Positions 1-8,655 of a DNA stretch of 64,000 nt are shown here, in pieces. Both the position numbers and the translations under genes were made by a program. Each line of letters starts with the position of its first letter. The first letter of the stretch is position 1. The notes under the pieces were generated by a model. It did not search any database and was not told the origin of the DNA. It worked only from the letters and a program-made list of their open reading frames with translations. Source of the stretch: Streptococcus australis (GTDB lineage Bacteria > Bacillota > Bacilli > Lactobacillales > Streptococcaceae); the NCBI RefSeq assembly GCF_003943615.1, contig NZ_RJPZ01000002.1, forward strand, positions 222,486-286,485, in the 5' to 3' direction.

Positions 1-354
1 CAAGGTGCTTGGTAAGTTGATCAGCTGCAAGCGTCTATTGATAGCGGCTTGTTTTTGTGCCTCGATTAATTCAGGTGTCTCCTCATAGGAAACATCCGCA
101 TAACCTTCATTCATTACTAAAACAGGCTTATACCCTCTTGCAATATAATCTTCATCCCCAAGGACAAAGCGATTGCGCTCACTGATGTATTGGTTAAATT
201 TGGAAATGCTACGACGGATTTCTACATCCGATAAACCTTCCTTTTGAATAAAGGTTGCAATCTCAGGTTCGGCGAGAATTTGAGCTACCAATTCTTCATA
301 ATTGAACTGCTGTGATCGATTCATCTGGGACATGGTTTTCCCTACGCTCTCCAT
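1..354 (-). CDS. dnaI: Primosomal protein DnaI (helicase loader), N-terminal part
   Basis: The start codon is at 354 and the frame runs off the left edge, so only about 118 N-terminal residues are visible. They begin MESVGKTMSQM and lie directly after the dnaB stop with no spacer. GGAGGGGAG, inside the last codons of dnaB, serves as ribosome site. DnaI loads the replicative helicase DnaC at the origin or at stalled forks with DnaB and DnaD. The AAA+ domain of the family would lie outside the window, so the call rests on this N-terminal segment and on the dnaB-dnaI gene order usual in streptococci. Confidence 0.83.
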   Translation of the reverse strand, partial: MESVGKTMSQMNRSQQFNYEELVAQILAEPEIATFIQKEGLSDVEIRRSISKFNQYISERNRFVLGDEDYIARGYKPVLVMNEGYADVSYEETPELIEAQKQAAINRRLQLINLPSTL

Positions 355-1527
355 TTACTCCCCTCCTTGATTTAATTTCTCGAGCAAGGCTCGTTTTTGT
401 TGTTCCAGATTAGCCTGTTCTTCTTGGCTAGTCTGATTGGTATAGTTAGGCTGACTCCACTTCGGAACATTGGTCTTTCCTGTCGTTGATCCACTCTTAG
501 CTACTTTCTCTTTTGCTTTTTGTAAATGGGAGTCTTGGCGCTGGCGGATCTTCAGAACGGCCTCCTCAGCCATCTTTATCCCCTCATAAGCAAAGTCATT
601 TCCAACTTTTAAGGCATACTTTTCATTGAGATTGGCGGAAGCAACCTTGTTAAAGGTAAACAACAAGATTACGTTTATGACTTCATCTAACAGGCCTAAA
701 CGGGCCAGGTCAGAAATTACTTGGCGTTCTGATTGGGTCACAACAGCCTTACGCGCTTTTTTAATTCCTGCTAAAAATTGACGACTGGTCTTATTTTTAG
801 CTTCCCGGATAATAGCTCTTTCCTGCGGAGTGAACTCATCCTTACCTTTTTCTTGTGGCTCTTGGGTCAGTTTTTGTCTCATCCGTTTGGTCGAAATGAC
901 CAAATTAACCGCTGTCTCCTTGGCCAATAGATAGGTCTCGTACCAAGTCCAATTCTTCTCTTCGGTGATGGCATAAAGAACCAAGAGGTCCTCTTGTTCG
1001 TTCTCAAAACGAAGGCCATCCCGTACCATTAATTGTTTAAAGTGCTCTAGACTGAAGGAAGATACTTTCCTCTGAGGGGTCGAAACACCATCAATCCCAA
1101 AAACAGAGGCAAAGTTTACCTTCCGTTTCTCTCCCTCTGGTTTTTCAGGAAGAAAGTCACGAACTGCTGCTTCTCCTATTTTTTTCTCCAGCAACTTCTG
1201 ATAAGCAATATTCGCAAAAAATTGATCTGCTTCTAGCGGAGCCAAAAATCGGAACTGAAGTCCTTCATCTGTCTCAAAAACCTCTAATAAATTCATGGCT
1301 ATCAAGCGGTCTAGACTTTCGAGAAAATGTGCGAAACCTAGATCCAAATGATTTAAAAGAACAGCAATCAGCCGTTTTTCTTTCCCCTGATCATAGAGAC
1401 TCAGCAGAAAAGTATATAATTGACTTGCTTGAACACCTAATATTGGTCCATACAGATGCGTGAAAGAGGCTCCTGTAGGCGCTAAATAATTATTCTTCAA
1501 GAAAGAAAATGAAGTATTGGGCTTCAT
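355..1527 (-). CDS. dnaB: Replication initiation / membrane attachment protein DnaB
   Basis: A 390-residue protein of the Gram-positive DnaB (DnaB_2/DnaD-like) family, which is the helicase co-loader and not the E. coli DnaB helicase. The N-terminal half is a winged-helix-like region. The C-terminal half, around residues 200-330, carries the DnaD-like part with an LARLGLLDEVINVILLF segment. A charged, Gln-rich tail follows. It acts with DnaI and DnaD in helicase loading. The gene follows nrdR with stop and start codons abutting (TAGATG) and is followed without a gap by dnaI, so nrdR-dnaB-dnaI is one operon, as in pneumococcus. Confidence 0.92.
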   Translation of the reverse strand: MKPNTSFSFLKNNYLAPTGASFTHLYGPILGVQASQLYTFLLSLYDQGKEKRLIAVLLNHLDLGFAHFLESLDRLIAMNLLEVFETDEGLQFRFLAPLEADQFFANIAYQKLLEKKIGEAAVRDFLPEKPEGEKRKVNFASVFGIDGVSTPQRKVSSFSLEHFKQLMVRDGLRFENEQEDLLVLYAITEEKNWTWYETYLLAKETAVNLVISTKRMRQKLTQEPQEKGKDEFTPQERAIIREAKNKTSRQFLAGIKKARKAVVTQSERQVISDLARLGLLDEVINVILLFTFNKVASANLNEKYALKVGNDFAYEGIKMAEEAVLKIRQRQDSHLQKAKEKVAKSGSTTGKTNVPKWSQPNYTNQTSQEEQANLEQQKRALLEKLNQGGE

Positions 1528-2001
1528 CTATTTTTCCTTTTTCTTCTTTGTTCCTTTGGTAATCTGCTTTAAGAGACTTTCCAATTCACCAACATCCTTG
1601 AAACTACGATAGACACTCGCAAACCGAACATAGGTAATTTCGTCCAATTCTGCTAACTCGTCCATGACAAGCGATCCGATGTAGTCACTCTGGATCTCAT
1701 TTTCACTCTGGCTACGAATCTTTTGTTCGATTCGCCCCACAATTTCCTCAATTTCGTCACTCGACACGGGACGTTTCTGAGCAGATCGAATAATCCCATT
1801 AAATATTTTATCTCTAGAAAACTGTTCCCGGGTGCCATCTTTTTTCACCACAACAAGAGTCCGCTCTTCTACTCGTTCATAAGTGGTAAAGCGATGATGA
1901 CATTCATCACATTCTCTTCTTCTACGAATCGTTTTCCCATCTTCTGCCTGGCGACTATCTACAACACTAGACTTATTTCCGCCACATTTTGGACACCGCA
2001 T
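1528..2001 (-). CDS. nrdR: Transcriptional repressor NrdR
   Basis: A 157-residue regulator of ribonucleotide reductase genes. The N-terminal zinc ribbon has C3-x2-C6 and C31-x2-C34. An ATP-cone domain (about residues 49-139) senses ATP/dATP and controls oligomerisation and DNA binding. A GTG six bases upstream (2007) could extend the frame, but it touches the AAGGAGG ribosome site. The ATG at 2001 has correct spacing and gives the canonical MRCPKCGG start, so 2001 is chosen. An extended -10 (TGATAGAAT, with the TAGAAT hexamer at 2033-2038) is a possible promoter. First gene of the nrdR-dnaB-dnaI operon. Confidence 0.95.
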   Translation of the reverse strand: MRCPKCGGNKSSVVDSRQAEDGKTIRRRRECDECHHRFTTYERVEERTLVVVKKDGTREQFSRDKIFNGIIRSAQKRPVSSDEIEEIVGRIEQKIRSQSENEIQSDYIGSLVMDELAELDEITYVRFASVYRSFKDVGELESLLKQITKGTKKKKEK

Positions 2002-2078
2002 GGACACCCTCCTTATCGTTTCTTAATACTTTATTCTATCATATTTAGGGCTAAAGTGAAAGCAAGGGAAATAAAGAA

Positions 2079-2108
2079 AATCCCTAGCCTCCTGGAGGGA
2101 TAGGGATT
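2079..2108 (-). terminator. Terminator-like hairpin after the phosphodiesterase gene
   Basis: AATCCCTAGCC pairs with GGATAGGGATT with one mismatch. On the minus strand the stem is followed by TTCTTTATTT. It lies just past the stop codon at 2115 and separates this gene from nrdR. Confidence 0.7.
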
Positions 2109-2114
2109 TGAGTA

Positions 2115-2930
2115 TTATGGTAAATACAAGTCAGCTGACAAACCATAATGGTCGCTGACGAGAGGCTGACTAGAACCATCAAACACAACTTCTAGCCGTT
2201 CGATAACCCATTCTTTTGAGGTGAAAATATAATCAATCCGCAAGGGTACTTGATTATCATCCCATCCATCAATTCCAGGACCTACAGTGTAAGTCCCCTT
2301 GGTCTGGCGAGCTTCAATAAAGCTATCTTGAAGAGCTAGCGGGCTCGCTAAAATGGCTTCATAACCTTCTTGCCCAGCTGGATTATTAAAGTCCCCAGCT
2401 AAAATCAAAGGCTTTTGCAATTGGCTAAAGCGTTCTTCTAAACGCGCCCACTCTTGCTGGAAGCCTTTGTCCCACCAAGAGAGGTGAACACTGGCAACAG
2501 CAATGTCTTTCCCATCAACTTGGGTTTCTGCAATGGCAATCCGTCGTGTATGATAATCTGTTGGATCATTCACATCTGAAACCAAGAGTTCGCTTGCCTG
2601 GATTGGGGTACGCGATAGAATCGCCACGCCTTCATGATAACGGTCATAGCCGATATGGTTATAAGCCCAGGTCCAGTGGTAGCTCAATCCTTCTTCTTCT
2701 AATTTTTCAACTAAACAACGAACATAGTGATCCTGATGGATCGGCTCCGCAGAAGGAGTTGGATGGTACAAGTCATTAACAGGAACAACTGGACTTTCGA
2801 TGGTCTGATTTATTTCTTGGAAACAAATCACATCGTATTGCTTTGCAAGAATGTCTTTTAATAAGTCCTCAAATTTTTGTTGGGGATTTTCTTCCATCCA
2901 ACTATGAGTGTTTAAAGTTAAAAATTTCAT
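2115..2930 (-). CDS. Endonuclease/exonuclease/phosphatase-fold hydrolase
   Basis: A 271-residue protein of the DNase I-like metal-dependent phosphodiesterase fold. The family signatures are visible in order: LNTHSW near the N-terminus (metal/phosphate Asn), CFQE (metal Glu), HLSWWDKG (catalytic His region), AGDFNNP (Asp/Asn pair) and VSDHYGLSA at the C-terminus (Asp-His). No signal peptide or membrane segment is present, so it is probably cytoplasmic. The substrate cannot be told from the sequence; relatives act on nucleic acids, phosphoinositides or sphingomyelin. It lies downstream of the PTS gene in the same direction, separated by a hairpin. Confidence 0.85.
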   Translation of the reverse strand: MKFLTLNTHSWMEENPQQKFEDLLKDILAKQYDVICFQEINQTIESPVVPVNDLYHPTPSAEPIHQDHYVRCLVEKLEEEGLSYHWTWAYNHIGYDRYHEGVAILSRTPIQASELLVSDVNDPTDYHTRRIAIAETQVDGKDIAVASVHLSWWDKGFQQEWARLEERFSQLQKPLILAGDFNNPAGQEGYEAILASPLALQDSFIEARQTKGTYTVGPGIDGWDDNQVPLRIDYIFTSKEWVIERLEVVFDGSSQPLVSDHYGLSADLYLP

Positions 2931-2952
2931 GATCCTACTCTCCTAATAGAGA

Positions 2953-2981
2953 ATTCCCTGTATCCAATAGATACAAGGAAT
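2953..2981 (-). terminator. Hairpin between the PTS gene and the phosphodiesterase gene
   Basis: ATTCC-C-TGTATC pairs with GATACA-A-GGAAT around a CAATA loop, 13 bases past the PTS stop. It lacks a strong T-run on the minus strand, so it may only partly terminate. Confidence 0.5.
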
Positions 2982-2993
2982 AACTCTCATAGA

Positions 2994-5186
2994 TTATAAT
3001 TCAACCTTAGCAACCACAGCATCTGCTGGAAGTTGACCAGTTTGTGTAAGAGTGACAGATTGAATAGCTGCACCATTTGTGAAGACTACAACTGTTGTAG
3101 TTGCACGTCCAGCTTCACGAATAGCATCCAAATCTGCTTCTACCAATAGGTCTCCCGCTGCCACTGTTTGGCCTTCTTCTACCTTCACTGTGAAAGGTTT
3201 ACCTTCCAGACTTACAGTATCAAGACCGATGTGAACGAGGACTTCAAGACCAGATTCTGTTACCAAACCAAGCGCATGTTTGGTAGGGAAGACGCTTGTC
3301 ACCTTACCAGCTACTGGTGAAACAATCTGACCATTTGCTGGTTCAACTGCAAATCCGTCACCCATCATTTTCTGTGAGAAGACTGGATCTTGAACTTTTT
3401 CTAATTCAATGACTTGTCCTTCAGCAACCGAGCGAACTTCTTCTGTCACCCCTTTAAAGGCAACTTCTGCTTGTTGAGCCGCTGTCTGTTGACTTGGAAG
3501 GGTTTCAGGAATCACTTCACCTGAGTCTAACAAATCTTGGATATCTGATTTCAAGACGTCCGCTTTTGGACCGTAAATCGCTTGGACACCTTGTCCTTTC
3601 ATGACAAGTCCCATTGCTCCTTCAGCCTTCCATTGTTCTTCTGTTCCGACTTTTGTTTCGTCTTTAACAGTCACACGAAGACGAGTCATACATGCATCTA
3701 CATCGACGATATTGGCACGACCACCAAGAAGGTTGATCACGTTAACTGCTTGAGAAGCAGCGGCCACTTTACCTGAACCTGAAGTTTCAGATGCATCTAC
3801 ATCTCCTTCAGCTTGTTCGTAGTTTCCATTACGTCCAGGAGTTGCGTAGTTAAATTTCTGGATCATGAAGTTTGCAATGAAGTACATGATCACAGCAAAG
3901 AGAATCGTTACCCAAATGAAGTTAAAGATGTCCATACCAAGGCCAGCTTTAATGGTCATTGGTGTACGAGTCAAGAACTCAATTGATCCAAATGAATGGA
4001 CACGGAGATTGACGATATCTGCCATCGCGAAGGCTGCACCTTGTACCACTGCATAAACGAGGTAAAGAGGCATTGCTACGAACATAAACATGTACTCGAT
4101 TGGTTCTGTAACCCCTGTGAGGAAGGTTGCAAGAGCAGTCGCAATCATCATCCCTTTGTATTTGTGTTTCTTATCAGGGTCTACATTACGGTAAATGGCA
4201 AGGGCAACCCCCATCAAGATACCGAATGAACCGATCATTTGTCCCACTTTGAAACGAGCAGGTGTGACAGTATCCAACAAGTGTTGGTAAGTAGCAGGGT
4301 CAGAAACTTTTGTATTTCCTAAGTCTGTAATCCAAGCCAACCAAAGTGGATCTTGACCAAATACTTGAGTGCCTTTTGCTGCACCAGTTAACACTTCATA
4401 AGTACCACCCAATTGTGTGTAGTTGATTGGGATAGTCAACATGTGGTGAAGACCGAATGGAAGCAAGAGACGTTCCAAAGTACCAAAGGCAAATGGGGCT
4501 AAGATTGGAGCAGTCTCTTTTGAGTTAGCAATCCAAATACCAAAGTTGTTAATTCCTGTTTGGACTACTGGCCATAAGAATGACAAGATAAGAGCCACAA
4601 TTACAGAACGAAGGATAACGACAAATGGAACAAACCGTTTCCCGTTAAAGAATGATAGAGCATCTGGTAACTTGCGGTAGTTGTAGTATTTGTTAAAGGC
4701 TGTCGCCCCTACAAAACCGGCAATAATCCCAACGAAAACTCCCATATTCAAGGCAGGTGACTCTAAAACACTAGTAAAGTAATCAGCAACCTTGATAGAT
4801 CCACCAAGAAGTGTCTTCACCTTCGCTTCTGGATCTTTCAGCATATCTCCTGTTACACCGAATATTACACCAGTGATGCGGTTAATCAGGATAAAGGATA
4901 GACCTGCCGCAAAGGCACCACCAGCACGTTCTTTTGCCCAGCTACCACCGATAGCCAAAGCAAAGAGAATGTGAAGATTAACGATAACTCCCCAACCGAT
5001 CTGTTCAAGAACACCACCGGTAGTTACCAAGAAACCAAGTTCTGGATTAATCATTGCAATGGTTTTACCAAGACTGATCATCAGACCTGCCGCCGGCATA
5101 ACTGCAATGACCACCATCAACGCTTTACCGAATTTTTGCCAAAATTCAAAGCTAAATAGACTTTTGAATGATTGTTTATTCATCAT
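2994..5186 (-). CDS. ptsG: PTS sugar transporter subunit EIICBA, glucose/maltose type
   Basis: A 730-residue permease that imports and phosphorylates a hexose or glucosyl disaccharide at the membrane. Domains in order: EIIC with about ten membrane spans (residues 1-430, ending near an RNGNYEQ linker); EIIB (about 475-560) with the phosphorylated cysteine C499 in DACMTRLRV; EIIA (about 600-725) with the active-site histidine H652 in VLVHIGLDT. The single-chain C-B-A order is typical of streptococcal PtsG/MalT proteins. Two tandem ATGs exist; the second (5183) is better spaced from AGGAGG. Upstream palindromes resembling MalR/CcpA operators hint at maltose as substrate, so glucose versus maltose specificity is unsettled. 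Confidence 0.85.
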   Translation of the reverse strand: MMNKQSFKSLFSFEFWQKFGKALMVVIAVMPAAGLMISLGKTIAMINPELGFLVTTGGVLEQIGWGVIVNLHILFALAIGGSWAKERAGGAFAAGLSFILINRITGVIFGVTGDMLKDPEAKVKTLLGGSIKVADYFTSVLESPALNMGVFVGIIAGFVGATAFNKYYNYRKLPDALSFFNGKRFVPFVVILRSVIVALILSFLWPVVQTGINNFGIWIANSKETAPILAPFAFGTLERLLLPFGLHHMLTIPINYTQLGGTYEVLTGAAKGTQVFGQDPLWLAWITDLGNTKVSDPATYQHLLDTVTPARFKVGQMIGSFGILMGVALAIYRNVDPDKKHKYKGMMIATALATFLTGVTEPIEYMFMFVAMPLYLVYAVVQGAAFAMADIVNLRVHSFGSIEFLTRTPMTIKAGLGMDIFNFIWVTILFAVIMYFIANFMIQKFNYATPGRNGNYEQAEGDVDASETSGSGKVAAASQAVNVINLLGGRANIVDVDACMTRLRVTVKDETKVGTEEQWKAEGAMGLVMKGQGVQAIYGPKADVLKSDIQDLLDSGEVIPETLPSQQTAAQQAEVAFKGVTEEVRSVAEGQVIELEKVQDPVFSQKMMGDGFAVEPANGQIVSPVAGKVTSVFPTKHALGLVTESGLEVLVHIGLDTVSLEGKPFTVKVEEGQTVAAGDLLVEADLDAIREAGRATTTVVVFTNGAAIQSVTLTQTGQLPADAVVAKVEL

Positions 5187-5222
5187 TCGACCTCCTTATA
5201 AAATTGAAATGCCCGTCATATA

Positions 5223-5236
5223 AGAAAACGTTTGCA
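5223..5236 (-). promoter_or_regulatory. Palindromic operator (MalR/cre-like) in the PTS leader
   Basis: Minus strand TGCAAACGTTTTCT centred on AAACGTTT, located just downstream of the predicted -10 box. This is a position where a LacI-type repressor (MalR or CcpA) would block transcription. Confidence 0.55.
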
Positions 5237-5249
5237 TATTTCACTTACT

Positions 5250-5277
5250 ATTATACCACTTTTTTTTCTTTTGTAAA
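5250..5277 (-). promoter_or_regulatory. Promoter of the PTS EIICBA gene
   Basis: Minus strand TTTACA (5272-5277), 16 bp spacer, TATAAT (5250-5255), followed by the operator-like palindrome and then the ribosome site. Confidence 0.7.
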
Positions 5278-5342
5278 GCCCTTACATCCACTTTTTTAAT
5301 TCACAAATATGATGCTCAAAGTCCTTGAAAATACTGTAATTC

Positions 5343-5358
5343 AAGCAAACGTTTGCTT
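5343..5358. promoter_or_regulatory. Perfect 16-bp palindromic operator (MalR-like)
   Basis: AAGCAAACGTTTGCTT is fully self-complementary and lies about 65 bp upstream of the PTS -35 box. Its core GCAAACGTTTGC matches the pneumococcal MalR operator as I remember it. With the site at 5223-5236 it forms a two-operator arrangement flanking the promoter. Confidence 0.6.
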
Positions 5359-5411
5359 CTTTCACAAGATTTTTTTTAAAAATTTTTTTAAAATTTTTTC
5401 TTCCTTTTGAC

Positions 5412-5452
5412 AAACAAAAAAAATCCCTTTGAGATTTCTCATCAAAGGGATT
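5412..5452 (-). terminator. Intrinsic terminator of ritR
   Basis: AATCCCTTTGA and TCAAAGGGATT form a perfect 11-bp stem (5422-5452). On the minus strand it is followed by eight T residues (5412-5421 region), immediately after the ritR stop. Confidence 0.9.
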
Positions 5453-5456
5453 GTTG

Positions 5457-6146
5457 TTATTCTTGCATTTGGTAGCCGACACCTCGGACAGTTTTGATAT
5501 AGCTCTTTTGTCCTGGAAGATCTATTTTTCCACGAAGATAGCGAATATAGACATCAACGATATTGGTTTCTGCTGTACTCTCATATTTCCACACCCGCTC
5601 TAAAAGTTGCTCCCGACTAAGGACATGTTTGCTTCCCATCAAAGTCGCTAATAAATCATATTCACGACGTGTCAGGTCAATCACTTCTTCTCCCCGATAC
5701 ACCATATGATTCTCGACATCAATTCGCAAATTCCGATAGGAGGTGGGAACTTTCATCTGATTACAATGTTGGTCAATAAAATCACGGCCTCTAAAAATAG
5801 CGATGATTTTCTCAACCAAATCACTGATCACGAATGGTTTGATGACATAAGATACTGCAAATCGTTGGATACTCTCTATATGCTCTGAAATTTTCTCACG
5901 ACTATCCAAGACAATCAAGACTGCTGCAGGACGAATCTTGCTCAGGCGCTGGGCAAACTCTTCCCCACTCATATCTTCTAGTTCGTAATTGAGAAGAATT
6001 AAATCATATTCTGTAGCCTGCAGGAGTTTCAAGGCCATTTCCCCTTGTTCTACCAAATCAACTACATAGCCAGCTTTCTGAAGTTCTAAATCAATAAAGC
6101 GCGCTAAATTCTTTTCATTTTCTACTAGTAATATCCGCTTTGTCAT
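5457..6146 (-). CDS. ritR: Orphan atypical response regulator RitR
   Basis: A 229-residue OmpR-type regulator with an N-terminal receiver (about 1-118) and a C-terminal winged-helix DNA-binding domain (about 130-228, ending in TVRGVGYQMQE). The phospho-acceptor position is Asn53 (LILLNYELED) instead of Asp, so normal phosphorelay is unlikely. Cys128 lies in the interdomain linker (IDQHCNQM). Pneumococcal RitR, a repressor of iron uptake, has the same Asn53 and uses Cys128 as an oxidation switch, and its gene also follows gnd. No histidine kinase gene is nearby. It is 9 bp downstream of gnd and probably co-transcribed with it. Confidence 0.92.
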   Translation of the reverse strand: MTKRILLVENEKNLARFIDLELQKAGYVVDLVEQGEMALKLLQATEYDLILLNYELEDMSGEEFAQRLSKIRPAAVLIVLDSREKISEHIESIQRFAVSYVIKPFVISDLVEKIIAIFRGRDFIDQHCNQMKVPTSYRNLRIDVENHMVYRGEEVIDLTRREYDLLATLMGSKHVLSREQLLERVWKYESTAETNIVDVYIRYLRGKIDLPGQKSYIKTVRGVGYQMQE

Positions 6147-6155
6147 AACTTACAA

Positions 6156-7580
6156 TTATTTTTCGTCGTACCAAGAATAGTGGAAAGTACCTTCTTTGTC
6201 TTTACGTTGGTATGTGTGGGCACCAAAGTAGTCACGTTGCGCTTGAATCAAGTTCGCTGGAAGATCCGCTGAACGGTAGCTATCAAAGTAAGTGATAGCT
6301 GCTGAGAAGGTTGGGACTGGCACACCAGCTTGAACAGCAAGAGCTACGATATCACGAACAGATTGTTGGTACTTAGCAGTGACATCCAAGAAGTACTCAT
6401 CCAAAAGAAGGTTAGCCAAATCTGCATCACGGTTGTAGGCATCAGTGATCTTTTGCAAGAAACGAGAACGGATGATACAGCCATCGCGCCAGATAGAAGC
6501 GATGTCTGCAAATGGCAAGTTCCAGTTGTTTTCTTTAGAAGCCACACGCAATTGTGCAAAACCTTGTGCGTAAGAAATGATTTTTGAGAAGTAAAGGGCT
6601 TGACGGATCTTTTCAATCAACTCAGCCTTATCTCCTTCAAATTTGAAGGTAGCTGGTTTTGGAAGCACCTTGCTAGCGTGTACACGTTCTTCTTTGTAAG
6701 TAGAGATGTAACGTGCAAATACTGACTCCGTAATAAGTGACAAAGGCACACCAAGGTCAAGCGCTGATTGGCTAGTCCATTTACCAGTTCCCTTGTTTCC
6801 TGCAGCATCCAAAATATAGTCTACGATTGGTCCATCTTGACCTTCATCATCTTTGCGTCCAAGGATGTCCGCAGTGATTTCGATCAAGTAGCTGTCCAAT
6901 TCACCCTTGTTCCACTCAGTAAAGATTTCAGCCATATCTTGAGCTGAAAGTCCAAGCAAGTGTTGCATCAAATCATAGCTTTCTGCGATCAATTGCATGT
7001 CCCCATACTCGATACCGTTGTGGACCATTTTCACGTAGTGACCAGCTCCATCAGGACCGATGTAAGTCACACACGGTTTGCCATCTTCTGGTGCTTTTGC
7101 AGAGATTTCTTCAAGGACATCTGCAACCAATTCATAAGCTTCTTTTTGTCCACCAGGCATGATAGAAGGACCTTCAAGGGCACCTTTTTCACCACCAGAG
7201 ACACCCGTACCAATGAAGTTGATCCCTGAGTTAGCCAATTCTTCATTACGTCGGATAGTATCTTTGTAGAAAGTGTTTCCTCCGTCGATCAAGATATCGC
7301 CTTTATCCAAATGTGGAAGAAGGGCTTGGATGGTTGCATCTGTACCAGGTCCTGCTTGAACCATAAGCATGATACGACGTGGTTTTTCGATAGAGTTTAC
7401 GAAGCTTTCGATATCATAGCTTGGCACGAAGTTCTTTTCAGGATGGCAAGCAACAACATCTTCTGTTTTTTCTTTACTACGGTTATAGATAGCAACTGTG
7501 TATCCACGGGATTCAATATTAAGGGCAAGGTTACGACCCATTACGGCCATACCAACAACACCAAAGTTTGCTTTTGTCAT
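6156..7580 (-). CDS. gnd: 6-phosphogluconate dehydrogenase, decarboxylating
   Basis: A 474-residue enzyme of the oxidative pentose phosphate pathway that turns 6-phosphogluconate into ribulose 5-phosphate with NADP+. The N-terminal Rossmann motif is [15 protein letters not shown] (residues 7-21) and the family signature [14 protein letters not shown] is present. The length is normal. AGGAGTG precedes the ATG. The gene leads a gnd-ritR pair, which ties NADPH supply to a redox-sensing regulator; the pairing is conserved in pneumococcus. Confidence 0.97.
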   Translation of the reverse strand: MTKANFGVVGMAVMGRNLALNIESRGYTVAIYNRSKEKTEDVVACHPEKNFVPSYDIESFVNSIEKPRRIMLMVQAGPGTDATIQALLPHLDKGDILIDGGNTFYKDTIRRNEELANSGINFIGTGVSGGEKGALEGPSIMPGGQKEAYELVADVLEEISAKAPEDGKPCVTYIGPDGAGHYVKMVHNGIEYGDMQLIAESYDLMQHLLGLSAQDMAEIFTEWNKGELDSYLIEITADILGRKDDEGQDGPIVDYILDAAGNKGTGKWTSQSALDLGVPLSLITESVFARYISTYKEERVHASKVLPKPATFKFEGDKAELIEKIRQALYFSKIISYAQGFAQLRVASKENNWNLPFADIASIWRDGCIIRSRFLQKITDAYNRDADLANLLLDEYFLDVTAKYQQSVRDIVALAVQAGVPVPTFSAAITYFDSYRSADLPANLIQAQRDYFGAHTYQRKDKEGTFHYSWYDEK

Positions 7581-7703
7581 GTGACACTCCTCTTTATAGT
7601 TTGCCTATATTCTATCATTTTTTGACATCAAATGAAAGCAGAAAATCACTCTCTTGCCCATTCATGTAGAAAGACACCTCCTATCTAGTTTGAAGCAAAG
7701 AAC

Positions 7704-7736
7704 AAAAAGTGCCTGAGTTTGAGTTCTCAGACACTT
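7704..7736 (-). terminator. Intrinsic terminator downstream of the YceD-family gene
   Basis: AAGTGCCTGAG and CTCAGACACTT pair with one mismatch around an 8-base loop. On the minus strand the stem ends in TTTTTG. It lies about 170 bp past the YceD stop and stops that transcript before gnd. Confidence 0.75.
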
Positions 7737-7772
7737 TCCGATCGATTCTACTCTTCTGCTTTAGAAGTTCAG

Positions 7773-7822
7773 TCATTGGCTTCAAGAATTTTCGCTACTT
7801 GTTGAGCTGCACCGTTTCTAGC
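7773..7822 (-). pseudogene. Possible decayed C-terminal coding remnant
   Basis: On the minus strand a short frame reads ARNGAAQQVAKILEAND and then stops, which looks like a protein C-terminus. A stop lies three codons upstream, and nearby frames are short and broken. The 325-bp gap between gnd and the YceD gene (7581-7905) holds this stretch, the terminator and nothing else recognisable. The parent protein was not identified and chance similarity is possible. Confidence 0.25.
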
Positions 7823-7905
7823 TTCGACTTACTGCTAGCAAAGAACATCCATTCCTGCTCCTGAACCCTGCCTTGGCCTTCCTTCACCAAGCCTCTTATC
7901 AAACA

Positions 7906-8448
7906 TTACTCTTCTCCGTCAAATAAACCTTGGAGACCGGCAAAGGGACTGTTTTCTTCTTTCTTAATCGCTTGAGCTTCTTGATACTCTTCCTCTGTCA
8001 TGATTTTCCAATCATTGCCCTCGATAAAGCCTTGTCCATCCTCTTCTTCCGGAGTGAGTACCTTGAGAGGAATATTAAGCAGGATATTATCTGCCACGCT
8101 CTCACTCAGGTCAATCTTGCCCCCTTCAATCGGAAGGATTAAATCTTCCTCAAGAGCTTCGATATCGGCCTCTGACTGCACATCCTCCGCAAATACTTCT
8201 GTTACAGGGTAGCTCTCTTTGATCTCAACAGGCTCCATGCTTCGGCTAGATGCAAGGACGATGGTATAGGTCAATTGGTAATCCAAAACATAGAGACCTG
8301 TATCATAGGCTACTCGGCCTGTCGCTGTCACATCCTTTAAATCAAGAATTTCCGGATTGCGCTTTTGCAGATCCTTTAGCAAATCCAACTCTTGATCAAA
8401 AACCAGTCCTTCAGGATTTTTACGGATTTCTTGTGTATATAAGTTCAT
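7906..8448 (-). CDS. YceD family protein (DUF177)
   Basis: A 180-residue acidic protein. YceD proteins are linked to 23S rRNA or ribosome assembly and often sit beside rpmF, but no rpmF follows here. The characteristic central part includes LPIEGGKIDLSESVADNILL (about residues 105-125), and the tail FAGLQGLFDGEE is typical of streptococcal members. The frame is open 57 bases further upstream, but the MNLYTQEIRKNPEG start at 8448 is chosen because it matches the family and follows GAGG. Confidence 0.85.
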   Translation of the reverse strand: MNLYTQEIRKNPEGLVFDQELDLLKDLQKRNPEILDLKDVTATGRVAYDTGLYVLDYQLTYTIVLASSRSMEPVEIKESYPVTEVFAEDVQSEADIEALEEDLILPIEGGKIDLSESVADNILLNIPLKVLTPEEEDGQGFIEGNDWKIMTEEEYQEAQAIKKEENSPFAGLQGLFDGEE

Positions 8449-8479
8449 TCTTTTGCCCTCACATCTTCTAGATACTACT

Positions 8480-8509
8480 AGTATATCATGAAGCTGTCCC
8501 TTCAACCAA
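8480..8509 (-). promoter_or_regulatory. Probable promoter of the YceD-family gene
   Basis: Minus strand TTGGTT (8504-8509), 18 bp spacer, TATACT (8480-8485), about 30 bp before the start codon. The -35 box is weak. Confidence 0.45.
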
Positions 8510-8565
8510 GAAGTCTCCTAAAAAATTTGTTATAATCATGAAAAAGATACAGTGTACTAGACCTA

Positions 8566-8582
8566 TTGGTGTTGTACACCAA
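8566..8582. promoter_or_regulatory. Palindrome in the rgg leader
   Basis: TTGGTGT and ACACCAA form perfect 7-bp arms around TGT. They lie between a TATAAT (8531-8536) and the rgg start, in a leader of about 120 nt. Possible operator or autoregulatory site; no binding protein can be named. Confidence 0.35.
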
Positions 8583-8655
8583 GGTCCCACAATCTCTTGG
8601 ATAAAAGAGGTTCATTTGCTAAGGCATTGGTCCTTGTATAGATAGAGGAGAAGGC

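Noticed and set aside
5282..5482. 66-codon minus-strand frame between ritR and the PTS gene
   Set aside because: It starts inside ritR in another frame and spans its terminator and the PTS operator; low-complexity translation.
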